Source: Sabulitectum sp964386635 (GTDB lineage: Bacteria; Fermentibacterota; Fermentibacteria; Fermentibacterales; JCC-6). Taken from it: 17,556 bases of DNA. The position numbers and the translations under genes were made by a program. Position 1 is the first letter of the stretch. Each line of letters starts with the position of its first letter. Where the stretch lies: NCBI GenBank assembly GCA_964386635.1, contig CAYLRO010000048.1, positions 1 to 17,556 of the forward strand, in the 5' to 3' direction. Under the pieces are notes generated by a model. It was not told the origin of the DNA and did no database searches. It saw only the letters and a program-made list of their open reading frames with translations. Below are positions 7,076 to 15,335 of the stretch, in pieces.

Positions 7076-8489
7076 CAGGAAGTTCGCGGCAGAGAGGTAC
7101 CTCAGGAGCCGATTCCCTCTGCTCTATCTGCCATGCGAGTTTTCTAAGTACACCTCTCACCCCTTCTTCAACAACAGGATGATAGAAGGGCAGCTCCAGC
7201 ATCTCGAACACCGTGAGACCTTTTTGTATAGCCCAGGAAAGCATATGAGCTATGTGCTCTCCATCCGGGATTATCATTTCAGCACCAAGCAGTTTAGCCG
7301 TTACACCGGATGCATACAATTTCAGCAGTCCCTGGTTCTTAGAAGCGGTGATCGCCCTGGCCTGTCTGGTGAAATTCTCACTGGCAGTTACAGCCTCATC
7401 CATCTCGAGCTGGGAGAATTTCCTGCCGGCATATGCAATGTTCGGGTGAGTGAACACTATTCCAATAGGCGTTCTTCTGCAGAAACAGTGCTCGTTATCC
7501 AGATCCTGCATTGCATTGTAACCTGCTATGTGTCCGTCATCTGCCGCTTCATGGAGAATAGGCGCTCTTCCGTTCACATCACCTGCAAAATAGACAGGGA
7601 GGTTTCCCACTTGAAGGGTATGTGAGTTGAAACCGGGAAGACCCCGTTCATTCAGCTCAACTCCCAGATTCTCAAGCCCCAGATCCTGTATGTTGGGAGT
7701 TCTTCCCACAGCAGCAAGCACCTTATCCACAACAATTTTGTAGCCGCTCCAGGAAACAGTTACCTTCCCGTCGGTTCTGCTTTTCAGTTTCACTTCGTAT
7801 CCGAGATGAATTGGAAACTCGCTGCCTATTATCTCTGCTGCAGCTTTGCCGACTTCAGGGTCTGATATTCCGCCAACGGTGTGAAGTGCATCAAACCCGG
7901 TAACCTTCACGCCCAGTCTGCTGAACGCCTGGGCAAGCTCCAGCCCGATTGCTCCCAGCCCTACCACAGCAAGGCTTTCAGGAAGGTCTTCCATCTCGAA
8001 TATGCTGTCACTTGTAAGCAGGCTGTCTCCCAGTTCCCTCCAGGGACCGGGAACAACAGCTTTTGAACCGGTTGCTATAATGAGTTTCCGGGCCTTTATC
8101 ATCTGGCCGTTAACCTCAATCAGTCCCGGACCCATGATCTTTGCTCTGCCCGGGATGCTTCGTATCTCGTCCAGGTTATCCGTAGCCCTTTTCACACCTT
8201 TGACAAACATGTCACGAAGTCTTCTTACTCGTCCCATAACAGCTTTGCCGTCAACGGCCACTGAACCGTTCAGATAAAATCCCATCTCCTTGAACAGGTT
8301 ACGGCTGTGATAGATATCTGCTGCTTCAATAAGAGCTTTTGACGGCATGCATCCAACCCTGGCACATGTTGTTCCGTAAGGGCCGTCATTGATGATAAGA
8401 AAACTGTCAGTCCTTTTTCTTACCTGCCCCAGAGCAGATAATCCTGCGGTACCGGCACCGATTATTACAACATCCAGATCGCGGGTCAT
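7059..8489 (-). CDS. Dihydrolipoamide dehydrogenase family flavoprotein (E3-like disulfide oxidoreductase)
   Basis: 476 residues, the normal length for the class I pyridine-nucleotide disulfide oxidoreductases. An FAD-binding G11-A-G13-T-A-G16 opens the protein. The redox-active disulfide is C42/C47 in G-T-T-C-A-R-V-G-C-M-P-S-K. An A-T-G-S segment (about 140-143) and a second G-x-G-x-x-G motif for NAD(P)H (V-G-L-G-A-I-G-L-E-L, about 176-185) follow, then the second FAD motif with V-Y-F-A-G-D (about 304-309). The C-terminal dimerisation domain has a Y-H-P-V-V-E-E segment (about 440-446) retaining the catalytic His-Glu pair. The family oxidises dihydrolipoyl groups or other dithiols using NAD+. 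No E1/E2 or glycine-cleavage gene is adjacent, so the partner is unknown, and it may be one of the stand-alone Lpd homologues. The ATG is preceded by AAGGA. First gene of an operon with two secreted proteins. Confidence 0.92.
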   Translation of the reverse strand: MTRDLDVVIIGAGTAGLSALGQVRKRTDSFLIINDGPYGTTCARVGCMPSKALIEAADIYHSRNLFKEMGFYLNGSVAVDGKAVMGRVRRLRDMFVKGVKRATDNLDEIRSIPGRAKIMGPGLIEVNGQMIKARKLIIATGSKAVVPGPWRELGDSLLTSDSIFEMEDLPESLAVVGLGAIGLELAQAFSRLGVKVTGFDALHTVGGISDPEVGKAAAEIIGSEFPIHLGYEVKLKSRTDGKVTVSWSGYKIVVDKVLAAVGRTPNIQDLGLENLGVELNERGLPGFNSHTLQVGNLPVYFAGDVNGRAPILHEAADDGHIAGYNAMQDLDNEHCFCRRTPIGIVFTHPNIAYAGRKFSQLEMDEAVTASENFTRQARAITASKNQGLLKLYASGVTAKLLGAEMIIPDGEHIAHMLSWAIQKGLTVFEMLELPFYHPVVEEGVRGVLRKLAWQIEQRESAPEVPLCRELPDEGLE

Positions 8490-8530
8490 TTCTGGTCCTT
8501 CCGGTAAATGAATTGATAATACTGTAGCTG

Positions 8531-8558
8531 ATTATACCCAACGAAGGATATGATTAAA
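8531..8558 (-). promoter_or_regulatory. Probable promoter of the flavoprotein operon
   Basis: On the minus strand a perfect TATAAT (-10, at 8531-8536) lies about 42 bp before the ATG at 8489. A weak TTTAAT (-35, 8553-8558) stands 16 bases further upstream, touching the T-rich tail of the terminator at 8557-8586. Confidence 0.5.
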
Positions 8559-8586
8559 CAGGGGTGGCTTTTACACCACCCCTGTT
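8557..8586 (-). terminator. Intrinsic terminator of the FG-GAP surface-protein gene
   Basis: AACAGGGGTGG and CCACCCCTGTT form a perfect 11-bp stem with an 8-base loop, about 22 bp past the stop at 8609. On the minus strand the stem is followed directly by TTAATCA. The stem symmetry makes the call strong, although the T-run is short. Confidence 0.8.
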
Positions 8587-8608
8587 CCTTATTCAGCCGT
8601 TAAATCCC

Positions 8609-9820
8609 TTATCTCACCACAACGAATCTCTCTGTGAGAGTATTGCTGCCGGCATTGCACTGAATGATGTAGGTGCCGTTGGGAAGCTGGTTAGGGATAA
8701 GAACAGTATTGTGCCCGGGGTTCAGAGTTCCTGGAGAGCAGGTAAGCGCAATTCTTCCGTCCATGGTGTAAACTGTAAACTCAGGGCTGATTCTCTGTCC
8801 CATGTTCACATTCATGGAAAGAGCACCGCTTACCGGGTTCTCATTCATGCTTATGGATGAAGAGGCGACGATTCCCGATGAACCTCCCTCAACCCCGACA
8901 CCGTCATAGGCAAAGAAGAGATAGACATAGTCGTCGTAATCACCGGTAACAAGATCCAGATTTCCGTCTTCGTTCCAGTCGCATACATCCAGCCGGCTGT
9001 CCGAGTGGTCAGTATACACATCTCCACCAGCCTGAAACTCCAGAGGGTCATCTGCGGCAAACACAGGGCTGCCCAGTGTTCCAGTGTTCTCAAAATAGTG
9101 GAATTTCTTTGTATTCGCGCCTATCACGATATCGAAAAGGCCGTCACCGTTCATGTCGTAGATACTTGGCATTGACCGGTACAGAGTTACGTTGGCTCCG
9201 CCGGCCTGGAATTCCACGTATCCGTCGAACTGGTAAGCTGTAGCTGTGCCTGTGTTTTCATAGTATCTCACAGGGGCTGTGCCGTCGGTTCCCACTATCA
9301 TGTCCAGGTCGCCGTCATTGTCGAAATCCGCGAAGTCCGGAGCGGAATTGGAGCCTGCGTCCAGAGTAGTTCCCCCACTGAGCAGCTTCACATTAGCCTG
9401 GAGGGTTCCATCGGAGTTCCTCTGGAAATAGTTCACATATCCGTTCCGGTCACCTACGATAAGGTCATCATAACCGTCATCATTCCAATCCACAGCCTGT
9501 GGATTCGTGGAGCCGGTGCATCAACCGCTTGGCAGGACGATTACAGAGCCCCCTGCCTCCATGAGCCCTGTGTATGTAAGCATCGGTGAATCGTTGGTGT
9601 TTGTGTTTTCAAACATCATCAGATGACCACTCTGGAAAGTGCCAAGAATAAGGTCCTTGTCACCATCGGTATCCCAGTCGGTAACTAGAGGTGAGGCATG
9701 CCCTATGGGCAGGTCAATTCTTGCACCGTCGGCATACACATACCAGTAATCCTCATATGTTGGCATCTGAGCCATAGTTGCTGCTGCAAGAACAGCAATA
9801 AGAAGCAGATAAATTCTCAT
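8609..9820 (-). CDS. FG-GAP/VCBS repeat surface protein with C-terminal sorting domain, interrupted by one in-frame TGA
   Basis: One frame of 403 residues runs from ATG 9820 (AGGAG 5 bases upstream) to TAA 8609, with a TGA at codon 100 (9521-9523). The first part has a signal peptide (cleavage near A-M-A, about residue 17). Five FG-GAP/VCBS-type calcium-binding repeats follow, each with D-W/F-x-x-D-G-x-x-D-L/M-I-V-G; the second repeat contains the TGA. Repeats four and five carry D-M-N-G-D-G and D-W-N-E-D-G. The last ~80 residues form a Por/type IX sorting domain (N-E-N-P-V-S-G, then M-D-G-R, then L-P-N-G-T-Y-I). Such proteins are exported and attached to the cell surface. Codon pattern and motifs continue unchanged past the TGA, so this is a recent nonsense mutation, a strain variant, a sequencing error, or a recoded codon. 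A GTG at 9493 could open the 294-residue remainder but has no ribosome site. Confidence 0.82.
9487..9505 (-). other. SECIS-like hairpin downstream of the in-frame TGA
   Basis: On the minus strand AATCCACA-GGC-TGTGGATT forms a perfect 8-bp stem with a GGC loop. It begins 15 nt after the TGA at 9521-9523, and the loop Gs lie 23 nt after it. The general bacterial selenocysteine-insertion model (short upper stem, small loop starting with G, about 16-37 nt past UGA) fits. The same bases encode a plausible N-P-Q-A-V-D part of the repeat, so chance cannot be excluded. Confidence 0.3.
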
Positions 9821-9884
9821 ACACACTCCTGATAAAGGTTCATGAAACGTTACGCGGAAAAATAATCCATGTGACAGCGCAAAA

Positions 9885-9908
9885 AAAGGGGCGGTTTCCC
9901 ACCCCTTT
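9885..9908 (-). terminator. Intrinsic terminator of the activase-aminopeptidase operon
   Basis: On the minus strand AAAGGGG-TGG pairs with CC-G-CCCCTTT (7 outer pairs, one mismatch, 2 inner pairs, 4-base loop). The T-run totals seven Ts (complement of 9881-9887), three of them in the stem. It starts about 20 bp past the aminopeptidase stop at 9928, a classical factor-independent terminator. Confidence 0.85.
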
Positions 9909-9927
9909 CATGTTCCCTTTCAAGGAA

Positions 9928-11208
9928 TCAGCTGATTACTACAAGCCCTTCCATGTGAACTCTCATGCAGTTGATCATGTTCTCATGATCCACTGTTCCG
10001 GCCATTTCCCTGGCAGAGTGCATTGAAAGCATGGGGTTGCCCACATCAACAGTGGGAATACCTGTACCTGTGGCTGCTATGGGACCAAGGGTTCCCCCGC
10101 TTCTTCCGTCCGCCCGTGAGACAAACTTCTGTACAGGGCTGTCAGCAAGCTCCGCGCACTTCATGAAGTAGGCTGATGTTCTTGCACTGGAAGCGTAGCT
10201 CCCTCCAGCTGACATTTTGATGGCAGGGCCCTTGTTCAGCTGCGGTCTGGAGAGTTTACTGTGCTTTGCTGCCCAGCCGGGATGAACAGCATGTACGCAA
10301 TCGGCACTTACATTGATTGATCTGCTGCAGGCGCGGAAGTATTCTTCCCTGCCCCCTGCAAGTCTTTCAAGCATACGCTCCATGAATGGAGATGCAGCAC
10401 CGTTCACTGTTCTTGAACCTATCTCCTCGTTGTCGAATAGAATGGCAACTGCAGTGGCATCAGCCTTTTCAGCCCTGATTACAGCTTCCACAGCTGCGTG
10501 GGTACTTGCCTGGTTATCTATTCTGGCACTTGTAAGGTAGTTACTCTCAATGCCTGAAAGGGTGGGCCTCTGTATGGGGAAAACCTCGCCTGAGAAGTCG
10601 ATCATCTGTTCAATTTCAATACCTGCGGCTTCAGCCACCATCTTCTTCAGATTTTCGTAGTCATTCTCATTGTCTCCGAACACAAGCAGAAGCTGCTCTT
10701 CAGCATTCACTTTAAAACCGTCTTTGTTGGCTGTTCTGTTCAGATGAATTGCCGGTGACGGGAATCTCAGGATGGGTTTGTCTATTACATAAAGCCTTGT
10801 TTCAAGACCGTTCTCCCCTATGAAGGTTGCCCCTCCTGCAAGGCCCATATCACGATCAACCCAGGTTGCAACTGTTGGGCCGCCGTAGATCTCCACACCC
10901 ATTGTGGAAAGCCCTTCAGTGTATGAATACGGTTCCGGCTTAAGCCTGAAACACGGGGCATCGGTGTGGGTGCCTACTGTTCTGAACCCTGCTTCTGCAG
11001 GAGGCATTTCTCCAACAATGAATGCTGCCAGAGTTGAGCCGGATTCAATAACAAATCTTCTGTCACCGGGATTCAGTTTCCACTGATCGCTCATTTTTAT
11101 CTCTTCAAAACCGTTCTTCTTCAGTATAACTGCAGCAGCCTGCACACAATGAGCTGCGGTAGGACTGTTCTCCAGGAAGGAAATAAGATCTCTTATCTCT
11201 TTCTTCAT
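9928..11208 (-). CDS. M18 family aminopeptidase (aspartyl aminopeptidase-like)
   Basis: 426 residues, the family's normal length. M18 enzymes are dinuclear zinc exopeptidases that remove N-terminal (often acidic) residues from peptides in the cytoplasm. The conserved metal and catalytic positions are present: H81 in G-T-H-T-D-A-P, D231 in A-R-I-D-N-Q-A-S, the E261/E262 pair in D-N-E-E-I-G-S, D303 in S-A-D-C-V-H-A-V-H-P, and H397 in S-M-H-S-A-R-E. There is no signal peptide. The start is ATG 11208, 7 bases after AGGAG. That ATG overlaps the TGA of the activase gene (ATGA), so translation is coupled. Whether it prefers Asp/Glu or other residues cannot be read from sequence. Its pairing with a dehydratase activase suggests a shared role in peptide or amino-acid fermentation, which is inference. 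Confidence 0.93.
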   Translation of the reverse strand: MKKEIRDLISFLENSPTAAHCVQAAAVILKKNGFEEIKMSDQWKLNPGDRRFVIESGSTLAAFIVGEMPPAEAGFRTVGTHTDAPCFRLKPEPYSYTEGLSTMGVEIYGGPTVATWVDRDMGLAGGATFIGENGLETRLYVIDKPILRFPSPAIHLNRTANKDGFKVNAEEQLLLVFGDNENDYENLKKMVAEAAGIEIEQMIDFSGEVFPIQRPTLSGIESNYLTSARIDNQASTHAAVEAVIRAEKADATAVAILFDNEEIGSRTVNGAASPFMERMLERLAGGREEYFRACSRSINVSADCVHAVHPGWAAKHSKLSRPQLNKGPAIKMSAGGSYASSARTSAYFMKCAELADSPVQKFVSRADGRSGGTLGPIAATGTGIPTVDVGNPMLSMHSAREMAGTVDHENMINCMRVHMEGLVVIS

Positions 11209-14200
11209 GCGCTGTCTCCTGTCTTTCCTTTATGGAGCCTTCGCACCTGGTGCATGAAGGCTTCAAACCTTGATGAATTATCCGTGTCCTCCTGGCCGTC
11301 AAAGGCAAGATTAAGCCAGGGCAGCCCTGGTTTTTCCCTCTTGATCCTTCTTGACACCGCTGATACCACTGTGCCTGGCAGGCAGCTGAAAGGGTAAACA
11401 TTTACAGCGCCGTCAATACCGCCATGCTCCAGGAGAGCAATGGGAGTACCGATACAGAGCACTGCCTCTCCTCCGATGTTCTCTGCCATATACGGTGTGG
11501 AGGCCTTGAGGATCTGCTCTGCTGAAGCATGAGGAGTTCCCCTGAGCAGCTTGTCGAATGGTTTTTCCACAGCTCGCTTGACCCTGGAAATAAGCATCTC
11601 CCTGGCCTTGCCTTTAAGGACTGACGCTGTCCGTCCCTTTTCCCTGGACTTCTGTATGAAGCTGTAGTTCACATAGTCGAACCACTCTGTGAGTGGAGAA
11701 TAAACCACTTCAGCCCCAAGGGATTCAAGCTTCCTTATGGTGTTGTCGTTTGCATACTCGTCATTTCTCACATAGATCTCACCGAAAACAGCCACAAGCG
11801 GTTTTGAAGGAATTTTTCTCAGTGGCAGGGAACCGAATTCAGCTGCGGCTTTCTTCGCCTGGCCTGGAAGAGAGTGCCCGTTTTGCAGTGCTTCTTCAAA
11901 TCTGTCCAGCCACTTTTTGAAAAGCTTCTCTGCACTGCCCTCCTCAAGCTCATAAGGCCTTGTCTTCAGCAGTGCTTTCTTAAGGATATCTGCTGCAGCC
12001 AGCCCCTGCAGAAGGTCCTTCTGGAATTTCTTTGATGAAAGACCGGGTACTTCCGAGTAGGAATCGCTGGATGTTGCGGTAAGCACCGGAACATTATCGT
12101 ATCCCTTCTTCTGCAGCACCTGTCTGTGGAAGTTGCAGTACCTGCCGAATCTGCAGGGTCCTGAAGCGGTTGCCATGAAGAAAGCTGTTTTCTCCGGGTC
12201 ATTTTTTTCAAGGATCTTCAGCATGTTACCGGCAGTAATTATTGCCGGATAACACTCTCTGCCTGTGGTAACTGTTCTTCCACAGGCAACAGTATCAGCT
12301 GTGGTCGGGGGAATAACCCTGGCATTCACTCCTCTGTTCCGAACGGCAGCGGCAGCCAGATAGGAGGCTTCGCTCATAAGAGGAATCCAGAGGGTTTTTC
12401 CAGCAAGCTCGGTTTTCTCAGGGGTCCAGGGAGTGTGCTCCTCTGTTCCCGCGTCACCGGCGCCTTCAAGGGCATCCAGGAATGCCTCACATCTGGTTAT
12501 CACACCTGCATCAGCTGCATGCTCATCGATTTCTATTGAGAGGTACGGTTTCTCACCCATTATCTCACTGAATGTGTGCTCTATAAAGGAATCCGGACCA
12601 CAGCCGAAATTGCTGATGTATACACCGTGGAGCTCGGGATTCTCCTTAATGGCAATACCACCGGCCAGAATCCGCTGACCGTAGTGCCAGTACATGTTAC
12701 TGAACTCCTCAGCGGTTCTTTCCATGGGAAGAGGCATCATATCCAGTGGAATCACAACACCACCCAGTTTTGCCAGTTTTCCCGGAAGATCGGTGTTCAC
12801 CACTGGATCTGAACCGTTGTAGGGCCTGCTCACTAAAACAAAACCCCTTCTGCCGTTCAGGCTCTCAAGTGCTCTGGCACCTGCTTCCATGTTCAGCTCA
12901 GTGAACCTGGCCTGTGCAAGCTCTGCAGCCTTCAGTGCCTTCTTCGCGTCCCCGGTGCTGAATCCCAGTTCAACTGCAGTCTTCACCAGGGTGTTCATCC
13001 ACTCCTCACCTGGAAGGGAAAAATCAAGAACAGGCTTCAGTATCTTCACACCCTTCATTCCGCTGAGATCCAGGCCTGCATCCAGAATGTACGGGGAACC
13101 CTGCACATACGGGCAGTTGTACGACTCGGTAAAGTCCCCCTGGGGTTTGTTCCTTATTATGGAAGGGAGGAAGATGGTGTTGATGCCTGATTCTATCAGC
13201 TCCAGTACATGTCCATGAGCGATCTTAACCGGGAAACAGGTTTCAGCTGCAACGCTCTCAACACCTGAATGCACTGTTTCAGAAGTGGATTCACCGCTGA
13301 TCTTAACCCTGCAGCCAAGAGTTCTGAAGAATGTTCCGAAGAAAGGATATGATTCCCAGAACCACAGGGCTCTGGGTATGCCTACAACAGGCCCTGTTCC
13401 CCAATCCTCTCCGGATGTTTCAAAGAGATTCTCAACTCTCTTTTTGAAGAGATTCTCTCCTCCGGGAACGGTCTGCATGGAACCTGTTTCGTACTTCTCA
13501 CATCTGCCGCCGTAAAGAAGCCTGGTGCCGTCGGAAAGAGTTACCCTGTGTATCTCGCAGTGGTTGGCGCAGGCGTGACACACGAAGGAATCCTGAGCAT
13601 AGCTCTTCTCTGCAAGACTGAACCCTCTGAAGGTGGAACTCTGCCCTGGCTCCATGCTGTCCCTGGCCATGAGAGCCACACCAATTGCGCCTGTTACATC
13701 GTGGTGGGGAGGTAGAATAACCTCTCTGCCCTCTCCCAGAACTGAATTGAATGCAGCAACCACTCCCTGATTGTGAGCAGTTCCCCCCTGGAAGAATATC
13801 TTTTTACCAATTTTGCGTTCGCCCACCACACGGTGAAGGTAATTGCGCACTATGGAGTAGCAGAGACCTGCTGTGATCCTCTCCACAGGTGTATTCACCG
13901 ACTGGTGGGAGACAACATCGCTCTCCATGAAAACAGTACACCTCTCACCCAGTCTGCATGGGTTCTCAGGTTTCAGAGACATGGGACCGAAGTCCTGAAT
14001 CTCAATACAGAGCTTCTCAGCCTGCTCCTCAAGGAACGAACCTGTTCCCGCTGCACAGACCTTGTTCATCTGGAAGTCAACAACCAGACCGTCTTTTATT
14101 GATATGTACTTAGAGTCCTGGCCGCCAATTTCAAAGATTGTGTCCACATCAGGATCAATCTCTATTGCAGCTCTTGCCTGTGCTGATATCTCGTTTCTGA

Positions 14201-15335
14201 CAACATCGGCTCCTGTGAAATCACCTGTCATATACCTGCCGCTGCCTGTTGTACCCACTCCGAGTACACGGACCTCTGAGAGATCTTTACCCATCTGGCG
14301 CAGCCCTTCCTTCACAGCTTCCAGAGGTCTTCCTGCAGTTCGCAGGTAAAGTCTGGAAACAACCTTGCCATCAGGAGATACAGCGGCAAGGTTTGTGGAG
14401 ATGGAGCCAACATCTATACCAAGGTAGATTCCCTTATCAATGGCACCGGGATCAGTTTCAAAGTCAGCTTTCGGAATTGCAAAAGGAGCAAGTGCAGGCA
14501 TTGTTCTGGAATCACCGGCAAGAGAACCAAGTACAGTTTCCAGGTCTGCTTTTTTCAGTATTCCAGGCTTCCCGCAAAGCGCAGCGCCGGCTGCAGTGAG
14601 CACGTTGAAGTTGGGGGGAACACTTACTCTGCCGTCAAGCACTGTCTGGAACGCCTGAACCATTCCCCTGTTGGCGGCAACTCCGCCCACAAAGGCCACA
14701 GGGAATCTGAAACGCCTGCCTGCTGCAATAACGCTTCTGAAGTTCCTGGCCACTGCATGACAAAGTCCGCTTACTATCTCGGCAACAGTTGCCCCCACCT
14801 GCTGCAGGTGGATCATATCGCTCTTGGCGAACACACTGCATCTGCCTGCAATCCTGGGAGGAGAATCGCATTTTGCTGCAAGATCCCCCATTTCTTCAGG
14901 TGAAAGCCCCATCCTTGTTGCCTGCTGATCCAGGAATGAGCCGGTACCCGCAGCACAGACCGAGTTCATTGCAAACTCGTCCATCACTGTTTCTCCGGAG
15001 GCATCCTTCCGAAGCAGCAGAAGCTTCGAGTCCTGCCCGCCCATCTCAATAACAGACCCGGCATCAGGAATGTACCTGGCAACAGCTGAAGCCAGAGCCA
15101 CAACCTCATTCACATATTCTGCGTCTGTTACCTTTGTGTAAACTGAAGATCCCTTGCCTGTAAGAACAACAGGCAATTCATTCAGTTCAGGAAACTCCGA
15201 GTAAATTTCAATAAGAGTGGTAACCGGTTTGCCGTTATGCCGGCGATATACTGACTTCTCTATTTTACCATCTTTTACAAAGGCGACTTTTACAGCCACC
15301 GAACCTGTATCTATTCCAACCTGTGTTGATTTCAT
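11205..15335 (-). CDS. Giant fused 2-hydroxyacyl-CoA dehydratase activase (two BadF/HgdC ATPase domains, DUF2229, HgdB-like)
   Basis: 1376 residues. HgdC-type activases use ATP to drive an electron from a bridging [4Fe-4S] cluster into 2-hydroxyacyl-CoA dehydratases or benzoyl-CoA-type reductases. Two BadF/BadG ATPase domains occur in tandem (about 1-255 and 302-560). Each has the phosphate-binding start (G-I-D-T-G-S; G-I-D-V-G-S), an E-M/I-G-G-Q-D-S-K motif, and the two cluster cysteines: C127 and C166, then C427 and C466, in C-A-A-G-T-G-S-F-L and R-C-S/T-V-F contexts. A C586-x2-C589-x3-C593 plus C612 cluster follows. A DUF2229 region (about 648-860) and an HgdB-like dehydratase-subunit region (about 890-1340; C1061, C1067, C1318) complete it. 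Long fusions of this type are known in anaerobes; their substrate is mostly unknown. GGGAG precedes the ATG by 4 bases. First gene of a two-gene operon with the aminopeptidase. Confidence 0.92.
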   Translation of the reverse strand: MKSTQVGIDTGSVAVKVAFVKDGKIEKSVYRRHNGKPVTTLIEIYSEFPELNELPVVLTGKGSSVYTKVTDAEYVNEVVALASAVARYIPDAGSVIEMGGQDSKLLLLRKDASGETVMDEFAMNSVCAAGTGSFLDQQATRMGLSPEEMGDLAAKCDSPPRIAGRCSVFAKSDMIHLQQVGATVAEIVSGLCHAVARNFRSVIAAGRRFRFPVAFVGGVAANRGMVQAFQTVLDGRVSVPPNFNVLTAAGAALCGKPGILKKADLETVLGSLAGDSRTMPALAPFAIPKADFETDPGAIDKGIYLGIDVGSISTNLAAVSPDGKVVSRLYLRTAGRPLEAVKEGLRQMGKDLSEVRVLGVGTTGSGRYMTGDFTGADVVRNEISAQARAAIEIDPDVDTIFEIGGQDSKYISIKDGLVVDFQMNKVCAAGTGSFLEEQAEKLCIEIQDFGPMSLKPENPCRLGERCTVFMESDVVSHQSVNTPVERITAGLCYSIVRNYLHRVVGERKIGKKIFFQGGTAHNQGVVAAFNSVLGEGREVILPPHHDVTGAIGVALMARDSMEPGQSSTFRGFSLAEKSYAQDSFVCHACANHCEIHRVTLSDGTRLLYGGRCEKYETGSMQTVPGGENLFKKRVENLFETSGEDWGTGPVVGIPRALWFWESYPFFGTFFRTLGCRVKISGESTSETVHSGVESVAAETCFPVKIAHGHVLELIESGINTIFLPSIIRNKPQGDFTESYNCPYVQGSPYILDAGLDLSGMKGVKILKPVLDFSLPGEEWMNTLVKTAVELGFSTGDAKKALKAAELAQARFTELNMEAGARALESLNGRRGFVLVSRPYNGSDPVVNTDLPGKLAKLGGVVIPLDMMPLPMERTAEEFSNMYWHYGQRILAGGIAIKENPELHGVYISNFGCGPDSFIEHTFSEIMGEKPYLSIEIDEHAADAGVITRCEAFLDALEGAGDAGTEEHTPWTPEKTELAGKTLWIPLMSEASYLAAAAVRNRGVNARVIPPTTADTVACGRTVTTGRECYPAIITAGNMLKILEKNDPEKTAFFMATASGPCRFGRYCNFHRQVLQKKGYDNVPVLTATSSDSYSEVPGLSSKKFQKDLLQGLAAADILKKALLKTRPYELEEGSAEKLFKKWLDRFEEALQNGHSLPGQAKKAAAEFGSLPLRKIPSKPLVAVFGEIYVRNDEYANDNTIRKLESLGAEVVYSPLTEWFDYVNYSFIQKSREKGRTASVLKGKAREMLISRVKRAVEKPFDKLLRGTPHASAEQILKASTPYMAENIGGEAVLCIGTPIALLEHGGIDGAVNVYPFSCLPGTVVSAVSRRIKREKPGLPWLNLAFDGQEDTDNSSRFEAFMHQVRRLHKGKTGDSA

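Noticed and set aside
9493..9521. Separate gene starting at GTG 9493 for the C-terminal part of the FG-GAP protein
   Set aside because: It is in the same frame as the upstream part, has no ribosome site, would lack a signal peptide, and begins in the middle of a repeat.
9521..9523. TGA read as Trp or Gly under an alternative genetic code
   Set aside because: Other genes in the window end at TGA at natural lengths and use TGG for Trp throughout, so a global code change does not fit.
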